Of a stretch of DNA of 64,000 bases, positions 36,802-49,270 are shown piece by piece (the stretch's first letter is position 1; each line of letters begins with the position of its first letter). The notes beneath the pieces were generated by a model. That model had not been told where the DNA came from. It worked only from the letters and a program-made list of their open reading frames with translations, and searched no databases. This DNA comes from Przewalskia tangutica. Lineage: Eukaryota; Streptophyta; Magnoliopsida; Solanales; Solanaceae. The position numbers were made by a program, and so were the translations under genes. The DNA is taken from positions 57,577,815 to 57,641,814 of the forward strand of contig CM056721.1 in the NCBI GenBank assembly GCA_029844215.1, written 5' to 3'.

Positions 36802-37268
36802 TTCTTCCCAGCGAAACATTCGTCGAATGTTCCTTCTAAGTCTCCAGCGTCGTGCGCGGTATAGTCTCCACTCTACACTTACAAGCCGTCGTACCACGAT
36901 GGCGGAATATAACATGTGCGCAAAACTCAAATCCAAGCCAACGAGGAATCGCCTCTAACATCACCAAAAAAAAAGCTCTCACCCATGGTCTAAAGGATAC
37001 TCCCATCGCATCTTCACTTCACAAAAGAAATGATCATTTCCGTTCTCATAACACATGTTCGCTCCTTTTCTTACTCGTCGTACCCTTCTCGTACACCTGA
37101 ACTCTTTCTAATATACGTACCACACTTTAGTCATCGCTTCAGTTTCCAAAACTTTGGAGTCACTACCTCGAACTTGGTCATCTCACTAACGATTTCCTCT
37201 AAGGCCGTTCCCGCCTTGCGAACCGATTCTGGTGAGCGTCCACGAACGTATGATGTCTACTAGACTTG
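36802..37268 (-). other. Element 5 internal region, 3' part
   Basis: Reverse polypurine tract TTCTTCCCAGCG (degraded), hairpin AACATTCG/TCGAATGTT at about 36816-36833, then the shared non-coding block. Interrupted at ACTTG (37264-37268) by the solo LTR; the right side begins ACGG (41156-41159), matching ACTTGGG of the Z homologue with two bases lost. Confidence 0.75.
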
Positions 37269-40200
37269 TGTCACGACCGACCGGGCGCGGCCCGGTGCCC
37301 TACACAGGCACCCTTACAGTATACATCGGAGAAAATCAGCGGAACATACATGAAACTTATAAAATAAAACAACGAAGTAAAGCAGCGGGTTAGCCAGATA
37401 GAGCTACCTTCGCGGACATATAAATACAACCAGCGATTTGCCTCGCTTTCCTTTCTGATTGACCCACAATATGTGACTACGGACCTCTAGAGTTTTAACA
37501 TAACAACTATGGCGGGACGGGGCCCGCCGTACCACTGAATATACATGAATCTACAACCTCGGGAAAACCGTACCAAGAGATAAGCCTCGAGCAAATGGAG
37601 CTTTTTCCCCAGCGAGCGAGATCCTAAGAGCAAGGATCACCAGCACAGGTACCTAAAACTGCGGGCATGAGCGTAGCCCCAGAAGTCGGTACAACAGTGC
37701 CGAATATGGAGCAAATAACGTCTGATAAGCGGATCATAGCGTACAAAGAGTAGCGAGGACAAGTATAAAAATGCATACGGATCATGTAGTGTCATTACCT
37801 CTTATGAACTTAATCGTACCTTATTATCTTTTCCCATTTTTCAATAAAAGTTATAGTCACATTCTTATGTACATGATTAGGAAAAATCATTAAGTTCATT
37901 ACCATATAACTTACTTAACTTTCATAACATAATCGGCCCTTATGGAGGGCGCGTATACTACGACCCAATACGGGGCGCGATCAAGATACACAAATATCAA
38001 AGCGTGCGTGGAATCCCCAATCACTGCCGGCGACTATAAGTGTAAAATATAACCATGTGGCGCCGTGGCATCCACCTCAACGGCGTACATACACAACACG
38101 TATATATATATCTCTGCGGTGGAATCGCGTCGCTGCCGTGTAGGTGTAACATATAACCATGTGGCGCCCGTGGCATCCACCTCACCGTCGTACATACACA
38201 ACACGCGTATATATATATATAACGCGACGCGTGCCGGAATCCCACATTGTATAAGCATGGCCATAACGTGCCTCGGCGTCCCTCATCGTGAGTGCGGTCT
38301 TCGTGGGAGCTAGCCCGTGGGTAATAATATAACATGGTCGCGTACCGGAATCCGCGTTGTATAAGCATGGCCATGGAGTAATAAAACACGCGGGCATCTA
38401 ACGCGTCAGCTGCATGCCCGACATCCCTGCTCGTATAAGCATGGCCGAGATCGATCACAATGGAAGCATGCGTGGAATCCCCGTCCTTCGATCGTCGATA
38501 AAATTTCGGGCGTCTAACGCGTCACGGTCACGTGCCGGAATCCCGCGTCGTATAAGCGTGTCGGATCGATCATAATGGAAGCATGCGGTGGAATCCCACA
38601 TCAGCGTCGATGCGTCGAGTAAACTTATAACAAGACAGGACCCTCCATTTGAGTCACGACAACGTAACATATAATACTTGCGCTTAAATCTATCACAAGC
38701 AAACAATGAGTTCATTAAACCTTTAGACTTCCATTTTATAAACTCATGGCACTTAGTTTCTCACATAAAAATCCGGGAATTTATCCCCAAGTACTACGCA
38801 CCTCTACTCCTTTAGAAAGACTCTTTTTTCAAATAAAACTTCCAAGATACTAACTACCGTACTATCAAGTCATATCTACCTTCAAAACAAGTCACGATAC
38901 CTTTTTAGAATCGTTTCAGAACACAAATCAAGTGACTTCATTCTTAAAACTTTAAGCAAGTGATACCTTTAAATCAAATTGCCCTTCCTTAAATCAAGTT
39001 ATTTCTTTGCTTACCTTATTAGAAAACCATTCTCTTAACCTTCCATAAAGCCGTTATAACGACTTCCCGTAAAGCCGTTATAACCGCTTTGTGGTTTTAG
39101 ACAAACTCATTCCTTTTATAACCAAGAGACTTATACTTTTTAAAACCAAGTATTAAATACTTTCAAATCAATTCTCTTAACCTTTAAAAATACAATTAGT
39201 CTCTTAACTTTCAAGAAAACAAGTTTCTTAACTTTAGAAATCACGTCTTTCCAAATCGAGTATTCTATGCTTGTAAATCAAGTAAATCAATTCATTTCTT
39301 CCTTTAAGAATCAAGTCTCTAACCTAAAAATAAAGTCTCTTAACCTTAAGAAATCAAGTCATTTGTCTTTCCATAAAACAAATATAACCAACTTCCCATA
39401 AAGTCGTTATATTCACTTTATACCTTAGCCAAAATATAATTTCCTATCGAAGGGACTTATCGTTTAAAAGCGGAACAAGTATCACATACTTTAAAACTCT
39501 TGAGTCCCTTAACTTTAATAAAACATTAGACGTCCTTAATCTTTCAAAGAAGTGAGTTAATCTCTAACTCAGACTTGGCTATTTATAGAACTAGTAAAGG
39601 ACATCAAGGTGTGAGTCGTCTCACGAGTACTACATCGTGCAACTAGTCATGCTCGAAAGATGAAAAGTTCTACATAGAGTAAATCACCTGACTACCTCTT
39701 AACCTAGAGTAGAAGGAAACATGAAATGATACCACCGGTATATTCCATACATAGAATCATGCCAAAGGAAGGAAAAGGTTCACATACCTCGACGATTATC
39801 GACAAGTAGCAAAATGCTCCAAAGTACTTCAATCTTGATAGCTAATCCATCCTTCAAGTAGGATCGCTATACTTAGTACTTGACTATAATGGTCGTCGTC
39901 CATTAACCTCTTACTTGAAGCGTAGTATATTCTAAGTGCTAAGTCACTAAATTCTACGGAAAATCGGACACCTCCTTTGTTTCTACTCACTTAGCCGCCT
40001 TTTTCAAGGCCGAATACAATAACCAAACACGCCACATTTAAGGCCCGAACAATGCAATCAACAATAGGGATTACACTCACACTAGGCGTGTAAAATTCCG
40101 CCCCACAAGCGATATCAAATTAATACAACTTACTAGGCCAATTATTTAACTTGAAGTACTACAACATCAATTCTTATCCAATTTCCATTTCAATCCAAGT

Positions 40201-41155
40201 TATTAGCCTAACATGATATCAAGTCAAGCGATTATAACTACTATAATCTCGAAGTAATTAACGTGCGACGATTCAAATAAGCGACCAATTTGTAATCCAA
40301 CTTCACGTGGCTTACATTACATTTGAATTCTAAGGCTCAAGCAATCCATAACACATAAACTTCAACACCTATACTTCATGCTAGCAACATGTAAAGCTAA
40401 CAACAATATATATATAATCTTGTAACACTATTAAGAGACAAGATTATACCTCAACGAATCTCAATCCAACTCCAAATCCGAAGTCGCTTCTTAGCAACTT
40501 AGAGTCTCTTCAAGATACTTCAATCCACTAGTTGAGACCTTTAGAACCATACCAACAACTTTCCTTCAAACTTCCAATCCAAAACCTAGAAAACAACTAG
40601 GTTTTCACTTTGCGACTAACCCGAAAACTATATTTTTCCGAGATTTTTCTATTGAGATATGCTTACAATACACTCAAGAACCTTGGTTTAAAGTGTGGAG
40701 CTTATAGGACAAGAAACAAAAAAAAAATTCTTTTCAAGTGCCATGAACCCGAGAGCAAAGATAGAGCTCTTCAAATTTTGTGAAAATTTTCTAAGTGTTT
40801 GGACAATGTCTTGCTACTACTAGTATTATATAGGGACGTGGAGGGTCAAGATGCAAACAAATGGGTGGTTTGGATGAGCTCTTATTTAAATATCAAGCCT
40901 TGTGGGTCCTTGACCAAGTCAACTTTCTCAAGCTCACACTTGCAAGACTTAATCATCCTACCAAAGGTCAAATGACCCTTTTGTCCATGGCATTTTTCGT
41001 CGAGCTCACTAAAGGGGGTGACACGTGTCGCCTCCCGTTCAAATAATACGTTTTTGACAATTTCATAATTAGATAAATTTTTACAAGTCTCGAATCTTAA
41101 CTTTGTGAGTTCTTACGTGCGTTCTTAAAACATGTCCTGCAAATGAGGTGTAACA
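37269..41155 (-). mobile_element. Solo LTR inside element 5 (minus strand, 3.9 kb)
   Basis: TGTCACGACCGACCGGGCGC to TGCAAATGAGGTGTAACA. Flanked on both sides by the element 5 internal block, with no internal region of its own, so it is a solo LTR. Related to the element 2 LTR: TATATAATACTAGTAGTAGC on the minus strand near 40818-40835, G-box GACACGTGTC 41020-41029. Paired palindromes near 39045-39090 and 39360-39415; inverted repeat ATTCTACG at 39951-39958 with partner CGTAGTAT. Confidence 0.87.
38040..38600 (-). repeat. Complex minisatellite in solo LTR (about 105-bp and about 60-110-bp units)
   Basis: Two copies of a 105-bp unit with ATATAACCATGTGGCGCC, GTGGCATCCACCTCAMCG, GTACATACACAACACG and a TATATATATAT run. 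Then three to four units with GTGCCGGAATCCC, GTATAAGCATGGCC and GGCGTC. The ATG/TA-rich units give several short open frames that are not genes. Confidence 0.8.
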
Positions 41156-41755
41156 ACGGTCTAGCACGCCGTGACCCTATCCTGGCGGGACCACCACAAA
41201 TTGACCCTACCCCAAACCGGGCTGCGGGTTGACCCGCGACCTTACCTCAACCCGACCCATTTCGTGCCAAACTCTCTCGTTCCCTAATCCGGAACAATCT
41301 CACTAATCAAGTCACGAAAACCTAATGGTCTTCTTAGCTCAACTACCTCTTATAATTCCACCACTCGGGGACTTATCCACGATTATACCCAGCGTATACT
41401 ATGCACTCAGACAAAGGTCAATCGTAAACAAAATTTTTACTCATATGGCCTCGCGTCTAAGGTCTCCACGTATAATATTCTAAAGCTCACAATTTCCTGT
41501 CCCCGATCTTACCTTTTCAACTAACCAGTTTTCTAATCACGATTTCAATCTATCGAACATAACACTTAAAATATACTCATGCTTATCACACATACAAATC
41601 TACAGAGGGTAATAATATACTGTATTAAGCGCCTCACTTTCCGCCGTCGCTCTAATCATAATCACCTTGCCGTGCATAGCTATAGAAGGCGATGAACACC
41701 GCCTTGACCGTGAGCTGCGTTATTCTGCATGTATCCCTCTACTAGGGCGGTCTCG
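41156..41755 (-). other. Element 5 internal region, continuation of non-coding block
   Basis: Resumes after the solo LTR with GTCTAGCACGCCGTGACCC and CGGGCTGCGGGTTGACCCGC, co-linear with Z at 34275-34360. No domain recognised. It leads into gag remnants at about 41756. Confidence 0.65.
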
Positions 41756-42767
41756 TCACATGGCTACGGCGCGGTGAAACAAGCGCGATAAAAAGCGACA
41801 TTCCGGGATGGCGCTGCCACATCGTGCCTGAGGGGACGTGAATCGGTGGCTAGAACCCGCAATATCGTGAACGAGAAGCCACGGAGCTCGACCGGCTCGA
41901 ATACGAGCGTCACGAAGACTATGGAGGACCACTGCATCTTGGCGGAGGTGCATAACTAGCATCTTCTTGAGGCGATCCGCCTCGAAAGTTACCAAAGGAC
42001 CTGCTGTTACGGCCTCTTCGCCGATCTCGGTCATTCAGTCGACCCTCCGCTCCTCGCATCCGAGTGCATAAGCTTGTATGCGGGCAATGTCCGTGCCGGT
42101 GAAGAGCTACCGAACAAGCCTGCGCCAAGTAGTCGTGAGCGGTGGCGTGGCGGTGCACTCATCCTCCATGTCGGCTACTAATGCGGGGACATACCGAGCG
42201 ATGAGTCGAACTCCACGTTGTATTCCGGCCGTCGCCTCTGTCTCGGCGTAATCGTCGGCGTGCCCTGCCGTCTGCGGAGGCAAGAAGTGGTGAGAAATGC
42301 CTCGAGAACTCGTCCCAAATATTGGAGGTGCATGCTCCCCGGGACAGCTCGCGAATCAAACCCGATCGGCGGTATCAGCGGTGATGCGAACCTAAGACCA
42401 CCGACTCGGTCTCTGAAGCCTTGATCACTATCATGATCCGCTGTATCTGTTGGATGAACTCCTGCGGATCATCCTCAGGCCTCGACCCATAAAACTCTGG
42501 CGAGCTGCAACTCAGAAAGTCCCGTAGTCTTAAACTATCCGATCTCGGGTGAACTACGGGTACTAGACCGGAATTGCTGCGTCGGCTATCGCCGTGCCTT
42601 GCCACTATCACGGACAATAAGCGGGCCATCTCGCGTAACCCGTCTCCTCGTTCCTTGCGGTGGTGCGGCGTCTCGGTCTTTGTGGCCTCGATGAGACCGC
42701 CGCTACTCTTGCGGCTCCTCTGTTTGCGCCTTGCCATACAGGCCACGATTGCCTTGCATGGAGGCAT
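41756..42767 (-). pseudogene. Broken gag of element 5
   Basis: On the minus strand, ATG at 42767 begins MPPCKAIVACMARRKQR; this frame stays open for about 130 codons to 42375. It includes MARLLSVIVARHGD, VHPRSDSLRLRDFLSCSS, PEFYGSRPEDDPQEFIQQ and ESVVLGSHR, the N terminus and first half of the Gag core. This is the longest intact Gag stretch in the window. It then shifts frame: WDEFSRHFSPLL near 42310, FEADRLKKML near 41960 and a proline-poor tail to 41756. No zinc knuckle or pol was found after it. Confidence 0.88.
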
Positions 42768-42970
42768 AAGCGGCACATAAGAATCGTCGGAGGAGTCGAC
42801 TCATAACACGGATCTAAGGCACGATCTCGGAATGAGAAGAATGAAACCAATCCTAAATATCCTGCGACCTCACGATTATAGGTGTGGTGCGCGACACACC
42901 GATAATCAAGACTCTACTAGATGCGATGCATAGACACTTTCAGAGATTAAGCGCTCACGATACCACTTTT
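42768..42970 (-). other. Element 5 leader with primer-binding site and palindromic-loop hairpin
   Basis: Minus strand: primer-binding site TGGTATCGTGAGCGC in reverse at about 42951-42965, right after the LTR end. Hairpin 42874-42907 has arms GATTATCGGTGTG and CACACCTATAATC; here the loop is TCGCGCAC rather than TTGTGCAC. Confidence 0.82.
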
Positions 42971-43596
42971 TGTCACGACCGACTTGGGCGTGGTAGTGCC
43001 TACCGGGCACCCTGGTGATCTGACATCGGAGAAAATCGCGGAAATAAAAACTTAAGCGAAACAAGATATAACATAAGAAAGCAGGCTACCAGCGGTCGCC
43101 ATTGTATATATATATAAACGAGCGATTACATCCTCTACAAACCACGCCTTGAATAGTACTACGGACCTCTAAGAGTATAACCATGACTATGGCGACGGGG
43201 CCGCCATACCCACGAATGTACAAGTACTTACAATGACGGGACTATACCAAAGATAAGCCTCGGAGAAATGGAGCTTCCCAAGCCGTGGTGTGATCCATGG
43301 CGAGGATCCACAGCCGATGTACCTCTACTGCGGCGTGAGCGCCCCAAGGAGGTCGATACAACGGTACCAAGTATGTGGCCAGAAAATCGTAAATGAAATC
43401 ACAGTCTAAATAAAGCAGGAGACATGTATGATAACGGACTCACTGTTCCTGACATAAGCGGTCATATCATGTCGAGGACTCGCGCCTCAAAGTCATCCTC
43501 GTGCGTGGAACTCCTTCCTCACTGCCGGCAGTCTAGGTATAAATCGTGTGATACGTATAACATGTCTCGGCCCATCCCATGGGACTCGAGGTGGAA

Positions 43597-43880
43597 TCGC
43601 ATGGTCACATTCCTGGTCCATCTCACGGACTCAGTGTCGGATCGTATGGTCACATTCCCGGTCCATCTCACGGACTCGGTGTCGGATCGTATGGTCACAT
43701 TCCCGATCCATCTCACGGACTTGGTGTCGGATCGTATGGTCACATTCCCGGTCCATCTCACAGACTCGGTATCGGATCGTATGGTCACATTCCCGGTCCA
43801 TCTCACGGACTCGGTGTCGGATCGTATGGTCACATTCCCGGTCCATCTCACGGACTCGGTGTCGGATCGGGTGGTATACA
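43597..43880 (-). repeat. 45-bp minisatellite, element 5 5' LTR
   Basis: About six units of the same 45-bp type as 35327-35556, one more than in the 3' LTR. Open frames crossing it on both strands are artefacts of the repeat. Confidence 0.93.
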
Positions 43881-45446
43881 TGTCTCGGCCCATCTCATGG
43901 TACTCGAGGTAGAATCGGCCATAACATTTAAACCCTCTTCTAAGACAGATTTAAGACACTACCATGCCTTTATTTAAAACCAACACACTTTCCCTTTTTA
44001 AAGTCAAGTAACAACATTCTTTTCCAAAAGTTCAAGTTGCATAATTTCAAATACTCAAGTCTCTTATTTTCGAAAGATTTCATAGTTCATAGTCTTAATC
44101 ACTTAATAACGTAATCTCTTTTAAAACAATTTGCGTAACATATGCCTATGTGTGAGTAGGTTATACTTGTTTATAAAAATCTTATTAAAGCAGCCATGAT
44201 CTAGGAAATGTAATACAATTTTGTCTTATTTTAGCTTCTATGCAGATGGAGGTTTCTACTGGTTTTAATATAATTAATTATTTTCAATACATTTTCCTTT
44301 ATTAACGTTGCAGTGGTTTGTTCGATACTTATTCTCATTTAAATCGATAAAACATTATTCTTTAAAACAGTGTACTCATTACTCACGAATGAGGTTTCAC
44401 AACTTTTTAACAAAAATTCATATCAAGTCAATTAAGTCAAGAATATTATCTTTCAAGATCAAGTCTCTTAACTTCTAAAATCAATAAACCATTCTTTTAC
44501 CTACATAAAGTCGTTATAACTAACTTCCCATAAAGCTATTATAACACTTTATGTTTTAAATAACCAAAACTCGTTTAGCACCACGTCGTCTACCGTACTA
44601 CATAGTTCACAACAATCGTGCTAGAAAAGATAGGAAGAGGTTCACATACCTCGCGGCGATTATCGTGATTAGCAAATAGCTCAATCTTTGTAACCACTAG
44701 CCTTTTCCACCCTTCCATGAGAATCGCTGCTCGTAGTATTTCAACCTATAAAGGCCACAAAACGTCTATCAACCTCTCGATATCTTCGTAGAATATTTCC
44801 AAGTACAAGGTTCCTTATTCTACGGAAAATTCGCGGCCTCCCCATGACCACATAAATCTCCTCATCTATCTACCGAGCCAGCAACTCCAAGGGGGTTACG
44901 CGTCTAACCGGGCGTGTACAACCTTGCCCGATAATACTACAAGTCTCAGTAAATACGGTCAATGTAAATCTGATTCAATTCTATCAATCTTCTATCCTCA
45001 TATAATATACTCAAGTATAACTACTACAACATGTAATATCCAATTACAATAGGGGGACATAGATCATTACCTCGATAAGCCCAAAATTATCCAAGATTAT
45101 AAGTCGATCCTGAGCAACGTTTAGCTCCAAATCCTTACACTCCAACGCGCTCCAAGCAACCCTTAGAAGTTTATAAACAACTTCTCTTAACACTTCAACC
45201 AAGCTATGAAGATTTTTCTAGGGTTTCGTTTTGCGACTATTGGAATAAAGTAGTATTTTTGGGCTCCTAGTATTGAAATAACTTTGGAATACAACTAGAG
45301 ATATTAGGCTAAGGTATTTGGGATTATACTACAATACTTGAAGTATTTCTACACAAGTGGTGGAGGGGGACGAAAATACTACAAAGGGAGGGGATATTTT
45401 GCCTTGGAAAGTCTTAAGTGTGGGATGATAATAAGTCTTCAACTAA

Positions 45447-45648
45447 GGGGGTATTTATAGAGTAATCAAGGGTCAAGATCTATGCAAGTGTGTGGTCAAG
45501 ATTGGGCCATGTGTGTGTGGGTCCCACCACACCACATGGCCAACGAAAATAGGCTCCAAGTGTAATGGCCATTTCGGCCAAGGGGACAAGTGGCTAGCCA
45601 CTTGTCCCTCCAATTCGGCCAAGGTGCCACATGGGGGTGACACGTGTC
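45447..45648 (-). promoter_or_regulatory. Promoter region of element 5 5' LTR
   Basis: Minus strand order: G-box palindrome GACACGTGTC (45639-45648), a 26-bp perfect palindrome centred on TGGCTAGCCA (45583-45608), then TATAAATACCCC (45447-45458) about 185 bp from the G-box. Upstream is the GTGGGACCCACGGGAG / GTGGGGCCCAC region, itself rich in inverted repeats. Confidence 0.7.
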
Positions 45649-45969
45649 GCCCCCCTACTCGTCCGACATATTTCGTCTTCCGAAAATATCCAAAATACCG
45701 AAAATCTCAAAAACAAAGTGGGCCCCACAAAACCGTAAATTTCTCCCGTGGGTCCCACGTGACCAATTCCGAAAATAAAATCTCATAATTCAAATATAAT
45801 CCAAGAAGCCCAAATACCGTCACGGGAATCAATTCCCGTCAACGAACCTTTTTCCTTCACAAAACCGGAAACTTTTAGTGAAAAATCACGTCTTTCTTTC
45901 TTTCCGATATTCTTGCATTATTCTCGTGCGCGTCCTCATATACATACCCTGGAACTACGGGGTATAACA

Positions 45970-46361
45970 ACACTCAACATGTATCCACCATGACAACATA
46001 AACAAGTCTCTTAAGGGCTAAAGATATCTCTGTAACTACTGCCTTACTTTCTCTTTGTCGCTCTAATCATAATCATGCCCTTGTAACCCTATGTGCTCTA
46101 TTCGCAGCTCCCTCTGCTGCCTTGCCCTCCTGGGCTCTGGTTGCCTTTCGCAGAGGCATAACTGGTACATACGAATACGTCAGGGAGTCCAACTTATAAC
46201 ACGACTCTAAGGCACGATCTCGTAGTGAGAAGAATGGAAACGATCCTAAATATCTTGTAGCCTCACGATTATAGGTGTGGTGCGCAACACGCGATAATCA
46301 AGACTCTACTAGATACGGTGCGTAGACACTTTCAGAGGATTAAGCGTTACGATACCACTTT
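45970..46361 (-). other. Z leader and gag start, tandem copy 1
   Basis: Minus strand: primer-binding site at about 46345-46357, hairpin 46267-46299 (loop TTGCGCAC, containing the palindrome TGCGCA), gag ATG at 46159 beginning MPLRKATRAQEGKAAEG, then degraded gag to 45970, where element 5 is inserted. Almost identical to 49271-49666. Confidence 0.82.
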
Positions 46362-49270
46362 TGTCACGACGACTTGGGCGTGGTAGTGCCTTACCGGGCA
46401 CCCTAGTGATCTGACATCGAGAAAATTAGCGGAAATAAAAACTTAAGCGAAAGCAGATATAACATAAGAAAGCAGGCTAACCAGCGGTCACCTTTATGTA
46501 TATATATATAAGAACATTTACATCCTTTACAAACCACGCCCACAGCGATTACTGGACCTCTAGAGTTTTTATAACAACTATGGCGGACGGGCCCCGCCGT
46601 ACCCAGAATGTACAAGTACACTGCAATGACAGGACTATACCAAAAGATAAGCCTCGGAGAAAGCGGGCTTCCCAATCTGAGCGTGATCCTAGGCGAGGAT
46701 CAACAGCGGTGTACCTCTACTGCGGCATGAGCGCGGCCGAAGGAGGTCGATCAACAGTACCAAGTATGTGGCGAAAATACGTAAATGAAATCACGATCAT
46801 ATAAAAACCGGAGACATGTATGATAAGCAAACTACGATTTACTACATAAGCGATCATGTCAAGTCGGGACTCACGCCTCCAAGTCATACCTCATGCCCGT
46901 GGAACTCCTTCCTCACTGCCGGCAGTCTAGGTATAAATCGTATGATACGTATAACATGTCTCGGCCCATCCCATGGGACTCGAGGTGGAATCGTATGGTC
47001 ACATTCCCGGCCCATCTCATGGACTCGGTGTCGGATCGTATGGTCACATTCCCGGTCCATCTCACAGACTCGGTATCGGATCGTATGGTCACATTCCCGG
47101 TCCATCTCACGGACTCGGTGTCGGATCGTATGGTCACATTCCCGGTCCATCTCACGGACGGTTCGGTCGGATCGGGTGGTATACATGTCTCGGCCCATCT
47201 CATGGTACTCGAGGTAGAATCGGCCATAACATTTAAACCCTCTTCTAAGACAGATTTAAGACACTACCATGCCTTTATTTAAAACCAACACACTTTCCCT
47301 TTTTAAAGTCAAGTAACAACATTCATTTCCAAAAGTTCAAGTTGCATAATTTCAAATACTCAAGTCTCTTATTTTCGAAAGATTTCATAGTTCATAGTCT
47401 TAATCACTTAATAACGTAATCTCTTTTAAAACAATTTGCGTAACATATGCCTATGTGTGAGTAGGTTATACTTGTTTATAAAAATCTTATTAAAGCAGCC
47501 ATGATCTAGGAAATGTAATACAATTTTGTCTTATTTTAGCTTCTATGCAGATGGAGGTTTCTACTGGTTTTAATATAATTAATTATTTTCAATACATTTT
47601 CCTTTATTAACGTTGCAGTGGTTTGTTCGATACTTATTCTCATTTCCGAAATCAGTAAAACATTATTCTTTAAAAACCAGGTACTCATTACTCACGAATG
47701 AGGTTTCACAACTTTTTAACAAAAATTCATATCAAGTCAATTAAGTCAAGAATATTATCTTTCAAGATCAAGTCTCTTAACTTCTAAAATCAATAAACCA
47801 TTCTTTTACCTACATAAAGTCGTTATAACTAACTTCCCATAAAGCTATTATAACACTTTATGTTTTAAACCAACCAAAACTCGTTTAGCACACGTCGTCT
47901 CACGTACTACATAGTTCACAACAATCGTACTAGAAAAGATAGGAAGAGGTTCACATACCTCGCGGCGATTATCGGCGATTAGCAAATAGCTCCAAAATCT
48001 TTGTAACCACCTTAGCCTTTTCCACCGCTTCGGTAGAATACGCTGCTCGTAGTATTTCAACCTATAAAGGCCACAAAGCGTCTATCAACCTCTCGATATC
48101 TTCGTAGAATATTTCCAAGTACAAGGTTCCTTATTCTACGGAAAATTCGGCGCCTCCCCATGACCACATAAATCTCTCTCTATCTACCAAGCCAACAACT
48201 CCAAGGGGGTTACCGTCTAACGGGCGTGTACAACCTTGCCCACAATAATACTACAAGTCTCTGTAAATACGGTCGATGTAAATCTGATTCAATTCTATCA
48301 ATCTTCTATCCTCATATAATATACTCGAGTATAACTCTACTGACGTATAATATCCAATTACAATAGGGGACATAGATCATTACCTCGATAAGCCCAAAAT
48401 TATCCAAGATTATAAGTCGATCTGAGCAGCGTTTGGCTCCAAATCCTTACACTCCAACGCTCCAAGCAACCCTTAGAAGTTTATAAACAACCTGCTTAAC
48501 ACTTGACAGTATGAAGATTTTTCTAGGGTTTAGTTTTGCGACTATTGGAATAAAGTAGTATTTTGGGCTCTAGTATTGAAATAACTTTGGAATACAACTA
48601 GAGATATTAGGCTAAGGTATTTGGGATTATACTACAATACTTGAAGTATTTCTACACAAGTGGTGGAGGGGGACGAAAATACTACAAAGGGAGGGGATAT
48701 TTTGCCTTGGAAAGTCTTAAGTGTGGGATGATAATAAGTCTTCAACTAAGGGGGTATTTATAGAGTAATCTAGGGTCAAGATCTCTGCAAGTGTGTGGTC
48801 AAGATTGGGCCATGTGTGTGTGGGTCCCACCACACCACATGGCCAACGAACATAGGCTCAGTGTAATGGCCATTTCGGCGAGGGGACAGTGGCTAGCCAC
48901 ATCCCTCAATCGACCAAGGTGCCACATGGGGTGACACGTGTCGCCCCCCTACTCGTCCGACATATTTCGTCTTCCGAAAATATCCAAAATACCGAAAATC
49001 TCAAAAACAAAGTGGGCCCCACAAAACCGTAAATTTCTCCCGTGGGTCCCACGTGACCAATTCCGAAAATAAAATCTCATAATTCAAATATAATCCAAGA
49101 AGCCCAAATACCAAATCTGGGAATCCAATTCCCATCAACGAACCTTTTTCCTTCACAAAACCCGGAAACTTTTCCGTCGAAAAATCACATCTTTCTTTCT
49201 TTCCAATATTACTGTCGTATTCTCGTACGTACGTCCTCATATACATACCCTGGAACTACGGGGTATAACA
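46362..49270 (-). mobile_element. Middle LTR of the tandem array (probable recombinant)
   Basis: TGTCACGACGACTTGGGCG to CTACGGGGTATAACA. It has a Z leader on both sides: 45970-46361 on its left and 49271-49666 on its right, the latter joined at exactly the base where element 5's LTR joins Z at 45969/45970. That is the product expected from unequal crossing-over between element 5's 5' LTR and Z's 5' LTR. G-box 48933-48942, TATA at about 48751-48762, palindrome pair 47822-47854. Confidence 0.85.
46990..47175 (-). repeat. 45-bp minisatellite, middle LTR
   Basis: About four units of the 45-bp type; one unit has CTCATGGACTCGG, as in the last LTR, and others CTCACGGACTCGG, as in element 5. This mix agrees with a recombinant LTR. 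Confidence 0.9.

Larger units (their letters stand above)
34696..45969 (-). mobile_element. Element 5: non-autonomous Ty3/gypsy element carrying a nested solo LTR
   Basis: 3' LTR 34696-36801, internal 36802-37268 plus 41156-42970, 5' LTR 42971-45969, all on the minus strand. The solo LTR 37269-41155 is nested in the internal region. Target duplication GCACT (left) against ACACT (45970-45974), four of five matching. Without the nested LTR the internal region is about 2.3 kb: leader, gag and the non-coding block, no pol. Inserted in the internal region of Z. Confidence 0.88.
42971..45969 (-). mobile_element. Element 5 5' LTR
   Basis: 3.0 kb, TGTCACGACCGACTTGGGCG to GGAACTACGGGGTATAACA. Full motif set: terminal hairpin GTAGTGCCTACCGGGCACC, 45-bp array, ACTTG run, conserved block 44165-44320, palindrome GTTATAAC near 44513 with an ATTATAAC partner, CGTAGAAT/ATTCTACG 44787-44824, splice-donor-like site in reverse at 45070/45071, TATA 45447-45458, 26-bp palindrome 45583-45608 and G-box 45639-45648. 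First of three nearly identical LTRs in tandem. Confidence 0.92.

Noticed and set aside
38090..38225. TA-rich runs as possible origin or MITE
   Set aside because: They are part of 105-bp tandem units in a solo LTR; no terminal inverted repeats or TA target duplication of a separate element.
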